Source: Saururus chinensis (taxonomy: Eukaryota > Streptophyta > Magnoliopsida > Piperales > Saururaceae). From it: 64,000 bases of DNA. Position numbers and translations under genes: made by a program. Below the pieces are notes generated by a model. The model was not told the DNA's origin, ran no database searches, and saw nothing but the letters and a program-made list of their open reading frames with translations. The stretch spans positions 28,220,995 through 28,284,994 of the forward strand of contig CP141142.1 in the NCBI GenBank assembly GCA_035235625.1. The letters run 5' to 3'. Shown here piece after piece: positions 1 through 11,295 of the stretch (position 1 is the first letter of the stretch; each line of letters begins with the position of its first letter).

Positions 1-850
1 TGCCGAATCAGGTGCTGGTGGGAGGGTGGGGCATAGAGGCCGGGGGGGTGAATGGGGAGACGAGAGGGGGAGCCGGGGAGAGGGAGGAGGTGGGGTCAGT
101 GGTTAGATTCTAGTGGGGAGCTGGATCCAGTCCTTCCCCTTCTCCCTCCGCCACCCTCATCTATTGAGGGCAATGGGGGTGAGCGGAAGGGAAGGAGAAA
201 GGGGGGGAGGAGTGGGAGGGAGAGGGGTGGCTGTCTGCCCCCCTCCTTCAGAAAATAGAGGAGGGGGAGGAGGTGGGCGGACCCGGGGATAGAGGGGAAT
301 TCGGGAGGGAGGCCGGGGAGAGAGGGACGAATTTCGGGTCCCCATTGAATCCGGCACGCCACAGTCACGCTGCCCCCTCTCCCCCGGAACTATCCCCCTC
401 CTCTGAAACATAAAAGGGGAAGCAGGGGGTGGACCCGGGGAGAGAAGAGGGGGGGAGGAGGGAGGCCAGGGAGAGAGGGCTAGAGGTGGACACAAAGTGG
501 CTAGGACCGGATCGGAGTGGGGTGGCCGGGGCCAGAGCATATCAGGGTGGCTGGGGCCGGACACGGGAGGCAGACGAGGGGTGGGGCATGGGAGGGGAGG
601 ACTGGTCGGGACTATGAGGGCTTGGGGCAGACGAGGGGTGGCCGGGACCAGATAAGAGTGGGGTGGCAAAAGGCAACTAAGGGGTGGGGCACGGGAGGGG
701 AGGAGTGATGGTGGTGAAGTAGGGCGGATGGAGGCGCAGTGGCAGCGGACAAGTGACAGACCGTGGTGGAAGATGGGCGTTGAATGGCGAAAGAGGGAAA
801 ACGTTGGCGGGGGAGGAAAGGAGGGGCGATGGCGCAAGGCAAAAATTTCT
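1..850. other. GC-rich, G-skewed module of the CACTA-like element
   Basis: The + strand is strongly G-rich with repeated GGGGAGG, GGTGGCCGGG and GGGGTGGGGCA motifs, for example near-repeats around 505-700. Open frames on both strands are Pro/Ser/Arg or Gly/Arg rich and look like by-products of composition, not genes. A comparable GC-rich block, with the same strand bias relative to the CACTA end, lies in the element at 43015 (46700-47480). This supports a shared module. Confidence 0.5.
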
Positions 851-859
851 CCTTCAACA

Positions 860-1050
860 TTGCGCGCACCTTGTTTTCTAACGACACTTACAATTGATCA
901 AAGCGTTGCAAAAATTACTTTTTAGCAACGTTTATAAAGCATCGCAATAATTTTAATATTTGCAACGTTTTCATTTGCGATGCTTATAAAAATAAGCATC
1001 GCAAAAACCGTATTATTTGTGACGCCTATCCATAAACATAGCAAATATTA
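860..1050. repeat. Palindrome array (GCAACG/GCGATGC type)
   Basis: Several imperfect palindromes with short AT-rich loops lie in a row, for example TGCGATGCTTATAAA followed by AAGCATCGCA near 976-1005. They are a diverged form of the TTAGCGACG...CGTCGCTAA subterminal repeats of these elements. Confidence 0.6.
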
Positions 1051-1054
1051 TTAC

Positions 1055-2415
1055 TCAATCCTATCTCTCTCCTCCCTCCCTCTCTCTCCTCCCCCTCTCT
1101 CTCTCCACCCTCTCTCTCTCCATCCACTCTCTCGCCTCCCTCTCTCTCTCTCCTCCCTCTCTCTCTCCTCCCTCTCTCTACCCCTCTCTCTCTCCTACCT
1201 CTCTCTCCTCTCTCTCTCCCCTCCCCTATCTCTTCCTCCTCTCCACTCTCTCTCCCCCTCTCTCCTCTATTTTTTTTCTCTACATATTTTAAAATTATAA
1301 TGTAATATTGACACATAGGAATATGCGTCACTATTACCTAGATTATTATCAACACATAGGAATATGCGTCGCTAAGCCTAAGCGTATTAACAACATATAT
1401 TCCTATATATTGCTAATAATAAGCGTATTAGTGGCGCATATGTATATATGTTACTAATATATTTTTATTTATTTACTTTTTACATTAAATTTAAAATAAA
1501 AATTATTTAAATGTCAAAATTTCCCCCCTCCTCTCTCTCTCCTCTCTCTCCTCCCTCTCTCTCTCCTCTCTCTCCTCCTTCTCTCTCCTCACTCTCCCTC
1601 TCTCTCATCCCTCTCTCTCTCCTACCTCTCTCTCTCCCACCCGCTCTCTCCTATCTCTCTCCTCCCTCTCTCCGGCCCCCTCTCTCTCCCTCTCTCCTCT
1701 CTCCCCCTCTCTTCTGTCTCTCTAGTTTTTCTCTCTCTACATGTTTTAAAATTATAATAGCAAATTATATGGTAATATGCATTACCTTGGTTATTAGCGA
1801 CGCATATAAATATGCGTCGTTAATACCAAGGGTATTAGCAATGTATATTCCTATATGTCACTAATAATAAGCGTATTAGTAATGCATACGTATATGCGTT
1901 ACTAATATATTTTTATTTATTTTTAAAATTAATTTTAAAATTAAAATTTTTCCTCTCTCTCCTCCCTCTCTCCTCTCTCTCTCCCTCCCCTCTCTTTTCT
2001 TCTCTCTCCCTCCCTCTCTCTCTCCTCTCTTCTCTCTCCTCCCGCTAAATCTCTCTTCTCTCTCTCCCCCCACCTCTCTCTCCTCTTCTCTCCCTCCCAC
2101 TCTCTCTATCCTCTCTCCTCCCTCCCTCTCTCTTATCTCTCTCCTCCCCTCTCCCCCCTCTCTCCTCTCTCTCTCCCCCTCTCTCCTGTCACTCTATATC
2201 CTCTCTATTTTTTCTCTCATGACATATTTTAAAATAATAATAACAAATTATTAGGTAATAGCGGTGTATAAGTAATATCAACGCATAGGAATATACGCCA
2301 TATTACCTAGGTTATTAGCGACACATAGGAATTTGTGTCTCTAACACATTTTGGTATTAGAGACACATATTTCTATATGTCGCTAATAATAAGCGTATTA
2401 GTGACGTATACATAT
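1055..2415. repeat. Higher-order repeat: CT tract plus AT/palindrome unit
   Basis: Three CT-rich tracts (about 1055-1275, 1527-1735 and 1950-2215) alternate with AT-rich stretches that hold palindromes such as TATTAGCGACGCATA and its complement. The starts of the tracts are about 440 bp apart, so the array looks like a tandem higher-order unit. Each tract is followed by the similar sentence ACATATTTTAAAATTATAAT or ACATGTTTTAAAATTATAAT. The Ser/Leu/Pro frames over the tracts are low-complexity artefacts. Confidence 0.6.
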
Positions 2416-2986
2416 ATGTAAGGGTGCTAATGAGGCGAGTCGAACCGAGTTTCGAAGTTTTTGAACTCGAGCTCGATTTTGAAAGCTTGGTTTGAGCTCA
2501 GCTCGAGCTCGATCGAAAAGCTCAAAGCCTAGCTCGAGCTCGGTTCGATCAAGGAGTTCGAAACTCGATTCAAGCTCGAGCTCGAAAATACACCATTGTA
2601 GCTCAAACCTATGTTCGAATTGAGCTCGAATCCTAATTACAACCCAAATTATTTTTCCCTATAAAAAACTATATTAATTGAAAAAATCACATCAACATTA
2701 AAAAATAAAAAAGATTATTACAACTATAATTCCATTCTATTAAAGTTATAAATACATGCATACATATATATACACACACAAACGCATATACGTACGTGTG
2801 TGTGTGTGAGAGAGAAATAATCAATTAGTGATCTAGTAGTTGCTAAGAGAAGTATAATCATACACACATAAGTTAAAGAGACCAATATGATTAGTTAAAT
2901 TAAGAATATGCAAGTAAAATTACATATTTATATTTATTAAGATTAGAATAATTAAAGGTAGTATTTAAAAATTTAATAATACATAT

Positions 2987-3784
2987 TAGAGAAATTTATT
3001 TAAATAATAATTTTTAAATAAATATTTACCAATTTAGACCACTTTGGGAAATATTTCCCAAAGTAGTGTTGATTTTTGTCACGCAGGCACCAGCCAAGCA
3101 TTTGGCGCCCGCATGGCTTTTTTTAATCTTTTTATTTCATCCTTCTCAGTACTCCCCTCCCCTCCCCTCACACACACTCTCTCTTCACTCTCTCACCTCA
3201 CACTCTCTCTCCTCTCTCTCTCTCTCCTCACACTCTCTCTCCTCACTCTCTCTTCACCCTCTCTCCTCTCTCTCTTCACTCTCTCCCCTCACACTCTCTC
3301 TCCTCACTCTCTCTCCTCTCTCTCTTCACTCTCTCTCCTCTTTCTTTCTACAATCTCTCTCTCTTCTATCTCTCCACTCTCTCTCTCTCCTCTCCTCTTT
3401 CTCTCTCTATTCATTCTCTTAAAGAGGAGAGAGAGAAGGGAGAGTGAATAGGGAGAAAGAGGAGAGAGAAAGAGTGGAAAGAGAGAGTAGAGAGAGAATA
3501 TAGAGGAGATAGAAGAGAGAGTAAAGAGAGAGAGAGAGAGTGAAGAGAGAGAGAGTGGAGAGAGAGAGAGTGAAGAGGAGAGAGAGAAGGGGAGGGGAGA
3601 GAGGGAAATATTGATTTTTTTAGTACACAGTATTGATTTCGTCCTTCTAAAGGACGGAATAAAAAAAATCAAAAAAAGTCACGCAGGCGCCAGCCAGCAT
3701 GGCAAAAAGCAACACCACTTTGGGAAATATGGTCTAAATTAGTAAATATTTTTTAAAAAAATATTATTTAAATAAATTTCCCTA
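2987..3784. mobile_element. Foldback MITE, copy A
   Basis: It begins TAGAGAAATTTATTTAAATA and ends with the complement of TAGGGAAATTTATTTAAATA. The arms pair for about 165 bp and include a GTCACGCAGGC segment on both sides. Between them a CT tract (about 3165-3420) meets a GA tract (about 3424-3600) at CTCTTAAAGAG, so almost the whole 798 bp could fold into one hairpin. Flanks CATAT and TATAT match at 4 of 5 bases, a possible decayed target duplication. Confidence 0.65.
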
Positions 3785-3948
3785 TATATTATATAGATGA
3801 ATAGGGTATAATAGGAATAAAATAATTTTTCATACCTACATTCTCAATTTTATTAGTAGTAGGATTTATATTTATTTTAAATTTAATAACATGATATGGA
3901 TATTATATACAATAATATATAATATATTACATACTATATATTAATGTA

Positions 3949-4652
3949 TAGAGAAATTTATTTAAATAATAATTTTTCAAAACATATTTACCTATTTAGA
4001 TCACTTTTTCCAAAGTGGTGTTGTTTTTTGCCACACAGGCGCTAGCCAAGCCTGCGTTGCTTTTTTTGAAATTTTTTTTTTATTTCGTCCTTTAGAATGA
4101 CAAAATCAATGCTATGTATTAGTATTTCCCTCTCTCCCCTCCCCTCCTCTCTCTCTTCACTCTCTCCCCCCTCTTCTCTCCTCTTTCTTTCTCTCTCTCC
4201 TCTTTCCCTTTTCTCTCTCCTCTTTAAGACAATGAATAGAGAGAGAAAGAGGAGAGAGAGTGGAGTGAGAGAGTGAAGAGAGAGAAAGAGGAGACAGAGA
4301 CCGTGACTAAAGAGAGAAAGAGGAGAGAAGAGAGAGAGAGAGAGAGTGGAGAGATAGAAGAGAGTGTAGAAAGAAAGAGGAGAGAGAATAGAGAGACTGA
4401 GAGGAGAGAGAGTGAAGAGAGAGAGAGGAGGGGAGGGGAGGGGAGAGAGAGAAGTACTGAAATCAGTACACAGTATTGATTTTGTCCTTCTAAAGGACAA
4501 ATAAAAAAAATTTAAAAAAAACCACACAGGCACTAGCTGCTTGGCTGGTGCCTGCGTGGCAAAAAGCAACACCACTTTTGAAAAATATTTCCTAAAGTGA
4601 TCTAAGTTGGTAAATATTTTTTAAAAAATTATTATTTAAATAAAGTTCCCTA
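3949..4652. mobile_element. Foldback MITE, copy B
   Basis: This is a second member of the family at 2987-3784, 704 bp long. It begins TAGAGAAATTTATTTAAATA and ends AAAGTTCCCTA. It is flanked by a perfect 5-bp direct repeat ATGTA (3944-3948 and 4653-4657), which fixes the ends. It also contains a CT tract (about 4127-4225) facing a GA tract (about 4235-4455). Confidence 0.7.
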
Positions 4653-5064
4653 ATGTATATATAGTATATATTAGTACAAAATAACATAGAATATTATGGA
4701 TACATGAAAGGTGAAAGGTAAAAAATTATATAATATAGGTATAATATATTAATATATAGCAAGTAATATATAACAAATCGAGTCGAGTTCGAGCCGAGCT
4801 TCGAGTCGATCTCGAGTCGATCTGATGAGGTTTCGAGTCGAGTCAATTCGAGCAGGACCATGTTCGAACTCGGCTCATTTACTTTTGAGTTCGAACCGAG
4901 CTCGAGTCAAGCTCTATTTGAGCCGAGCCAACTTCGAGTCGAACCGAGCCGAGCCAGTTCAGCTCGACGAGCTGGCTCGGCTCGTTAGCAGCCTTGCATC
5001 ACTAATATTTTTTTATTTTTTTATTTTTTTAATTAATTTTAAAATAAATAATATGAAAAATTAA

Positions 5065-5975
5065 AATTTTCCCTCTCTCTCTCCTCCTCTCTCTCCACCC
5101 TCCTCCCTCTCTCTCCCCTCCCTCTCTCTTCCTCCCTCTCTCTCTTTCTCTCTCTCACCTCACTCTCTCACCTCCCCATCTCTACCACTCTCTCTCTCCT
5201 CTCTCTTCGATCCCTCTCTCTCCTCACTCTCTCTCTCCATACACTCTCTTCACTCTCTCTTTTATTATAAATTATATTTTAAAATTAACAAAAAAAATTT
5301 AAAATAAAATATATTATATATAAATAATAAAAGTTTAATCTGTTATTAACACTACTTTTTATTGAAAATTTAATATTTATTTATTATATATACAAATAGT
5401 AAATATTAAATAAAATATATTATATTTAGGAAGTTTATTATAATTTTTTAATATTTATTTATTATTTATTAAAAAAAATTAATTAATAAAGCTATTAGCA
5501 ATGCTTGTCAACTAGCGTCACTATTATCAATGGTTTTGCGATGCTTATTTAAAAGTGTCGCTAACAATTCAATATATTTTTTTAATTCGTAACTATTAGT
5601 GACACTTAAAAAATAGCACCACTATTAGCGATGCTTTTGAATAAGCGTCGCTATTGCGAAAGCCATTAGTGACGCTTAAAAAAAGTGTCGCTAATAGTTA
5701 TGTTTTTTTCTTTATTTATTTAAAATATATATCTTTTAGTGACATTTGTGTAAAGTGTCACAAATAGAGGAACTATTAGCGGCACTTATAATAAAGTGTC
5801 GCTAATATGATGAGTATTAGTGACGCTTTAAACTAAGTGTCAGTAATATATGACAAGTAGCGACGCATAATAAAATGCGTCGCTAATAATTCATTTTTTT
5901 GTGGCGCTTTTTCAATCGTTGCAAGTAGTTGTTTTTAGCTATGCTTAGATTTGTGTCGCTAATACTACATTTTGT
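5065..5975. repeat. CT tract and subterminal palindrome array of CACTA-like element
   Basis: A CT-rich tract (5071-5265) is followed by AT-rich DNA. A dense palindrome array then fills about 5490-5975, with units such as TTAGTGACGCTT...AAGTGTCGCTAA and TAGCGACGCATAATAAAATG followed by CGTCGCTAATA. Units are spaced roughly 60-80 bp apart. Their place next to the TAGTG terminus fits subterminal transposase-binding repeats. Confidence 0.6.
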
Positions 5976-5982
5976 TGTAGTG

Positions 5983-6509
5983 AGTGAGCTGCTATATCCA
6001 TGATCCAAATGAGCTGCACTATAACATCTTTGATTTTTTGTAATTTTCTACAACTTTTCTACTATTTATCCGCTCATTTTCTAAAGGAGAAATTAGACAC
6101 TTTGGTGTATTTATTTTTTGCATTTATTTTGATATTCATATACGTAGAGTTGGGTGTGGGACTTAGTCATAGGCCGTGCGCCTCGATGAGCTATAGAAGT
6201 TTATGGCATGAATAAGAAGGAGAAACGGGAAGAGGAAGGAAAGTTAGGTGCGTTCAGTGGTGGCTTCAACACATAAGTTTTGGCTTTGGGACGTAAAAGA
6301 AGACTTCAACACTTGTGGGAGCACTTTTGGGTGAAAGAGGATGTTCCAGAATGAATTCGGCGCTTCAGCATGCTTCTGGGAGGCTTTGGTGTGAGGGGGG
6401 ATGGTTTCAGTGTGTCATTTGGAGGTACAATATGCCAAGGAACATTTGGATGTTCCTCCTTGATTGCCTCTTCTTCCTCCTTCCCAATATCTAAACGACT
6501 AGCCACAAA
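5983..6509. other. No recognisable feature
   Basis: Unique-looking flanking sequence just outside the CACTA-like terminus. Only short, unrecognised frames are present and no repeat structure is obvious. Confidence 0.4.
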
Positions 6510-7300
6510 CAAGCCAAAGTAGCTATTAATTTTTTTTCTCTACAAGCTCAAATCTTAAAAAAATGACCCATAAACGTGCTAAACTACTCAAAACCAAGAT
6601 TTTATTTGAACTTGATTTTGAACTTTTTCCATTGCCAAACAGACTTCACAATAACAGTTGATAGTTAATAACTAACATGCAAATTTATTGTAGTAAAGGG
6701 GCAAGAAGACAGCATTCTAAGTGTCAATTCCTGTAAATATTAATAATGAACCATATCAACAAACCAAATAGAATATTGACCATTGACTATCAACTTCTAA
6801 ATATTGATTATCACATATTAGTAAAAGTAGTCACCAACACCGGAAAAGAACAATGTCTCTAGTATCGTAGAAGAGATAAGTCACTAGTGATGGACTTCAT
6901 ATCATCTGGTCAGGAGACCTCCTTATTATCTAACACTAGAAACTTTTTTCTTCTTTAGCATCAATAGCTCCTTTTACTGAAATGTGATAGTCGATAGTGG
7001 TGTGTTTAAAATTTATACTATTTTTCTATTTATCTATTTGGTTTGTTGGTATGGTTCATTATTAATATTGAGGGAGATATTGCCAATAAGAATGTTGTCT
7101 TTCTGGCCTTTTACTAGAAGAAATCCTCCAGTCTGCTACTAACTGTTGACTATTAGGGACCACTAAGAGGTTTGTTTGGAGTTAGAAAAACCTCAGAATC
7201 ACGTGAAAATAAAACTTAGTGTTGATTTTGAGTAGTTTAACATGTTTAGGGGTATATTTTTAAAGATTTAATTTTGTTAAAAAAATAAATTTTTAATTTC
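6510..7300. mobile_element. Foldback (long inverted repeat) element
   Basis: The segment about 6510-6785 is the imperfect reverse complement of about 7000-7295. Shared pieces include TTAATAATGAACCATA and AACAAACCAAATAGA in the left arm, with their complements around 7020-7060. AAACTACTCAAAA near 6581 pairs with TTTTGAGTAGTTT near 7226. The arms are about 280 bp around a roughly 215-bp loop. No coding sequence or clear target duplication was found. Confidence 0.62.
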
Positions 7301-7640
7301 TCATTTGACTACTTTATGACCAGTTTTGTTAGATTCCTGGAAAGAGGAAGAGGAGGCGATTGAAGAGGAGAAAGGGAGGAGGATGACGGTAGAGAAGGAG
7401 GTGGCAAAGGAGTGTTGCAAGAGGAGATAGTGAAAGAGGAGGCAAAGGTGGAGATAGAGGAAGCAGAGCTAGTGGTGAAGGTAGTAGAGTTGATGGCAAA
7501 GAGGTGGTTGAGTTTGAGCCATAGCCTAGCAAAGTGAAAAGAAAGAACATAGTGGAAACACACTTTAGACAATTTGTTGTCGTTTCTAATGTTATACAAA
7601 AATCAGTGACATTTTATGTAATATATCTATCATAAAGACA
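7301..7640. other. Purine-rich stretch without clear gene
   Basis: A GAGGAAGAGG-rich run (7335-7500) gives Ser/Leu/Pro-rich frames on the minus strand that are explained by composition. Nothing else is recognised. Confidence 0.35.
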
Positions 7641-7689
7641 TAGATTGTCATAGACTAAACAAATGGCTATCTTTCTTTTATGCCACTAA

Positions 7690-8067
7690 ATGCAAGCTTA
7701 GGTGGGAAAAAAGCACATCTTGGTGGTGGTTAATGATCTATCAAGATTCACATGGGTTGATTTCCTTAGAGAGAAGTTCGATAATTTTGAAGCATTCAAA
7801 ATCATTGCCTTTACCATTCAAAACTTAACTAGGTTGATAATATAGGACATTAGAAGTGAGAGGGTTGATTAGTTTTCATATTCTAGATTCAAGATTTTTT
7901 TTGATAAATATTAGATTTATCACGAGTTCTTTGGTCCTAAAACTACACATCAAAATAAAGTGACTATGAGGAAACAAAGGACTACTCAGAAAATGGTTAG
8001 GGTTATGGTCATTAAGAAAGACATGGTTAAACTTTTTTTGGCAGAAATTGTGAACACTGTCACTTAC
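7690..8067 (+). pseudogene. Ty1/copia integrase core relic, left part
   Basis: Conceptual + strand translation, crossing stops and a frame change, gives VVNDLSRFTWVDFLREKF near 7725-7790. Next comes a relic of the IRSDHGREFEN motif (IRSERVD, stop, FS). HEFFGPKTTHQNKVTMRKQR near 7922-7982 and FLAEIVNTVTY at 8036-8068 follow. These correspond in order to the conserved copia integrase stretches ending in FWAEAVNTACY. The frame breaks off exactly at the LTR at 8068 and resumes at 11296, so both pieces were one copia element. Confidence 0.75.
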
Positions 8068-8670
8068 TGTAATATCCCTAATTTTTCCGAGTTTCAAAAT
8101 TTAAATATGTGGAAATTATGGTGTTTAACCTATTGACATTTTTATTAGAATAACTTTCACCCTAGATAGAATCTGGTGCTAAAGCTAATTCTATTGGAAA
8201 GTATACAAAAATAGCTTCGAAACGACACCAAGAACGCGTGAATTGGAGTCCGGATGAGGGAGAAACAACCATTTGAAGTTGAACATATCGTGCAAGACCC
8301 GTTTACCTGAAATGAATGTGCGAATTGTCTGTTTAAGTCATTGTTTGGGCCCGATAAATTAGCATTCCGAATTTGTGTTTTTAGGGCTCAATTTGGTTGC
8401 TAAATGGAAGAGGTTTTAACCCAAATTCTCATGGGATTAGGGCTCCTAATCCCATGCCTATAAAAGGAGAATTAGGGTTAATAGAAGGGGTTTTTTTTTT
8501 TGCCCGATTGGGGGAGCTTTTGACGGAAAGGAAGAAATTTTCCGGTGAGACTCCGGCGAATCATGGGCAATGGTGGATCGATAACAACTCGACCAAAGAG
8601 GTAAAATTTCAATTTGAGAGTGATAGAGATGTTTTAATTAATTTTAATAAAAATTATATTGATTTCTGCA

Positions 8671-8702
8671 ATTACTGTTCACGTAATTGTGTGAACAGTA
8701 AT
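8671..8702. repeat. Perfect 12-bp inverted repeat in solo LTR
   Basis: ATTACTGTTCAC (8671-8682) and GTGAACAGTAAT (8691-8702) form perfect arms around an 8-base loop. Role unknown. Confidence 0.7.
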
Positions 8703-9281
8703 TAATTCTTTTTCCGATGGCCAGAACAGTAACGGCCTAACCCGGGCTGCGACGGCCCTCGCTTTGACTGCGGCGGACTTGGCTCCGGCGGCTGAGGGGG
8801 GGCGGCGGATCGCCGCTGCACAGACCGCCGGATTTCTGCTTTAGGAAAAAAAAAGAAAGGGATCTGTTCGGCGGCTTGGCACAACTCCGGCCGGAGGCGG
8901 GTCCTAGCTGGACAGAATCGCCGGAAGGTGGCGATCCGGTCAGGCCAGGCCCATCGGACGGCCATGGCGGCCTGCCGTCGCAGCGCCTCCAGCGGATTTA
9001 TAAAAAAAAAAAAAGAATAAAAGAGGCCGCTTTGTCCCCGGCCAGCCACCGGACGGAGGCAAGGCCGAGTCCGTCAGATTCGCCGGGCGACGGCGATCCG
9101 ACTGGCCTCGGCCTCGCCTGCCGGGATGCCTGGGGGGAAAATGGCACCACCAGAGGCCATTCGGCCTCAGGCCGGTCGCGGGGAAGATGACCCTCGCAGG
9201 TCGTCTGCTCCCTGGACCGGGTCGAGTAACCAAACCCGATCCGGTCCGGTCCTGTTTAAAAAAAAACATGATTTATATTCC

Positions 9282-9301
9282 CTGAACCGGGTCCGGTTCA
9301 G
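9282..9301. repeat. Perfect palindrome in solo LTR
   Basis: CTGAACCGG, GT, CCGGTTCAG: 9-bp arms around two bases. Nearby 9219-9250 has related ACCGGGTC and CCGGTCCGGT motifs. Confidence 0.7.
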
Positions 9302-11295
9302 GGGGTTAATTGTGTCAAACAAATCCTAGAAAATTATTATTGGACCTGGAGAGGTTTGGAATTATTCTGACCGAGTTTCAGCTTGGGGAAAAATCTCAGA
9401 GATTATGAAATGACCTTTTTACCCCTGGTAGTTATGTTATCGTGTGAAAATCCCTTACCTGATTTAGAGGCTCCGGTTCAAAGGCCTATGAGTTGATCTA
9501 AAAAGTGGAAAAATTCTCAGTGATAGTTTAATGTGTAAAATAATTATAGGCCAAACCACTTAGTGAGGAAAATCCCAGTGAGTGGTTAATTGACCATTTT
9601 ACCCTTAGGGTTTATAGTAAACCGTTAAGACAACCTGGGTCGGTTCAAGGGGTTCATGACCCCGTCACATGCCAGGAAAATTACACAGGGTCCATGAAGT
9701 CAAGTAGTACCCTTGAGTTTAATTTTGGTCCCATTGGATGACATTAAAGCCTTAAACCAAATGATAGAACTACCCTTATGCAAACTGGCCTGCATTCGCG
9801 TGGATGTTGTTAATGGGCCAATATGATACTGAAACCTTTTGAGAGGTTAAAGACTTACCCAAGTGCTGAGAGGACTGTATCCTATGTTGGATAATTACTC
9901 TAATGCCCTTAGGTGCATTACGACCAGTTTTATAAAAATTTATTAAGATAACCCAAGGAGGGTTAGGGCACGAGAGCCCGAATAGTTCTTATATCCTTAA
10001 TGAATTTTATTATTGATATTATGATTTGCTTGGACCTTTGCTAATCAAGATAAAGACTAAAATACCTCAGAGGGGTCTGGGACTAGTTCATACAGTGAAC
10101 AAAGCCTTTGACCTGACGATTTGCCTTGGTTGATGAACCGATGACATGTCTCGAGTTGTAAACCTTAGTCTAGAAGAGACTAATAGGGTTTGGGATAGTC
10201 ATTCGGAATCCTGGCTTATAGATGAGCAAGATAGGGTTCAGAATAGTTTCCTAAGTTTTAGCTCTATTGAGGAGCTGCTGATTTGACCATGTAGTTGCAC
10301 CTCCCCATTAGAGGGAGTTCTTTGTGAGCCGGGCTCACCGCAGATCTATTGAGGATCTTTTAGTGTACACGCAATTAGGGTCGCTCACATCCTGCTTGGT
10401 TGGCGTCTTTGACCACTTCTGTTCAGGTGCAGTTGTGGGTCATGCCCTTCCACTCCGGTCAGGTCCTTATGGGCTAGGTTGGGAGATGGCACTTCCTGGT
10501 GGATTCTAGGGGCCTGGTGGATTCCAGGGTGTTTCTTATCATTTGTCACTTAGGTTGACATCTGATGTGTCTATCTGTCTTTGGGATTAGACGGGAATAT
10601 TAATTATCGAACAATGGTTCGAGAAATAATTAATAACATTGATTGATAGTGCTTGTTTAATTAGAACAAGTGGAACGATTAAAGGACTTGCATAAAATGT
10701 AGGTTGCTTGAAAATACTTAAGCATTGCATGTGTGATGTCATGCTTCTTAGTATAGTGTAGTTTTTAGGCAGAACTACATTTGGATCCGATCTTGTTAGA
10801 AACATTGGAGATGTTGTCTGATGAGTACATAGGCAACTAACATCGGGTGATGTTGGCCCGATCCAAAAAATACTAATAAAATATTTTGTCCATTGGAAGC
10901 TCTTCTCCTAAAGGCGGAGATGCTCCATTGTAGTTGTGGTTGTTGTTTGGTTTGCTTTATTGCAGATTCTCTAGGCGATGACAAGTGAGACCAAGGCAGG
11001 CGAGCTCAAGAGGTTTCCGCATTTTTGAAACTCAGATACAAGTGTACCTTAAGCGTGAGAGTCAACTTGTTATTTATTTTCAGACGGGTGACAAACTTGT
11101 ACTTAGATGGATGAGCTAGTCTTTATAAATTTTTAGATGTTAAATAATATCATATGATTTGATATTCGTATTTGTGAACCCCAGTTATCATGACCTGGAT
11201 ATTTAATTGAAAGGTTTGTTTTGAATTTAAAGAAAAAAAAAATTACCTACCGTTCGAGCTATTTAAAAATGCTTTTAAAAATCCGGGTTGTGACA

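Larger units (their letters stand above)
2420..4997. mobile_element. DNA element with GAGCCGAG-type terminal inverted repeats
   Basis: The left end reads AAGGGTGCTAATGAGGCGAG and the right end, reverse-complemented, reads AAGGCTGCTAACGAGCCGAG. From both ends about 200 bp of CTCGAGCTCG-rich sequence follows (2425-2640 and 4778-4990). The interior is AT-rich, contains two foldback MITEs and has no convincing reading frame. It sits inside a palindrome of the surrounding CACTA-like element, whose sister units read straight through this point. I could not identify a clean target duplication, so the superfamily is open. Confidence 0.6.
1..5982 (-). mobile_element. Large CACTA-like element, one end inside window
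   Basis: The right end reads TTTTGTTGTAGTG (5970-5982), the reverse complement of a CACTACAACAAAA terminus. Next to it (about 5490-5970) is an array of short palindromes of the type TTAGCGACG...CGTCGCTAA. Further in are AT-rich spacers, CT-rich tracts, another palindrome array (about 860-1050) and a GC-rich module (1-850) that runs off the window. No transposase reading frame is visible, so it is probably non-autonomous. CACTA (En/Spm) superfamily elements have CACTA...TAGTG ends and subterminal repeats that bind transposase; assignment here rests on those two traits. The other end and the target duplication lie outside the window. A second element is nested at 2420-4997. Confidence 0.72.
8068..11295 (+). 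mobile_element. Solo LTR, gypsy-like, 3.2 kb, with 5-bp TSD
   Basis: It starts TGTAATATCCC and ends CCGGGTTGTGACA, typical TG...CA ends. It is flanked by a perfect direct repeat CTTAC (8063-8067 and 11296-11300). The TGTAATATCCC start is seen in plant chromovirus-type gypsy LTRs. No internal coding region and no second LTR lie between the duplications, so I read it as a solo LTR left by unequal recombination. A GC-rich stretch (about 8700-9300) with poly-A and poly-T interruptions and a palindrome at 9282-9301 lies in its first half. Small frames inside are not convincing genes. Confidence 0.78.

Noticed and set aside
157-837. 226-codon minus-strand Pro/Ser-rich frame in the first GC-rich block
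   Set aside because: Overlaps other open frames on both strands; explained by C-rich composition.
8876-9329. Overlapping open frames in the GC-rich part of the solo LTR
   Set aside because: Interrupted by poly-A/poly-T runs, open on both strands, and no domain recognised.
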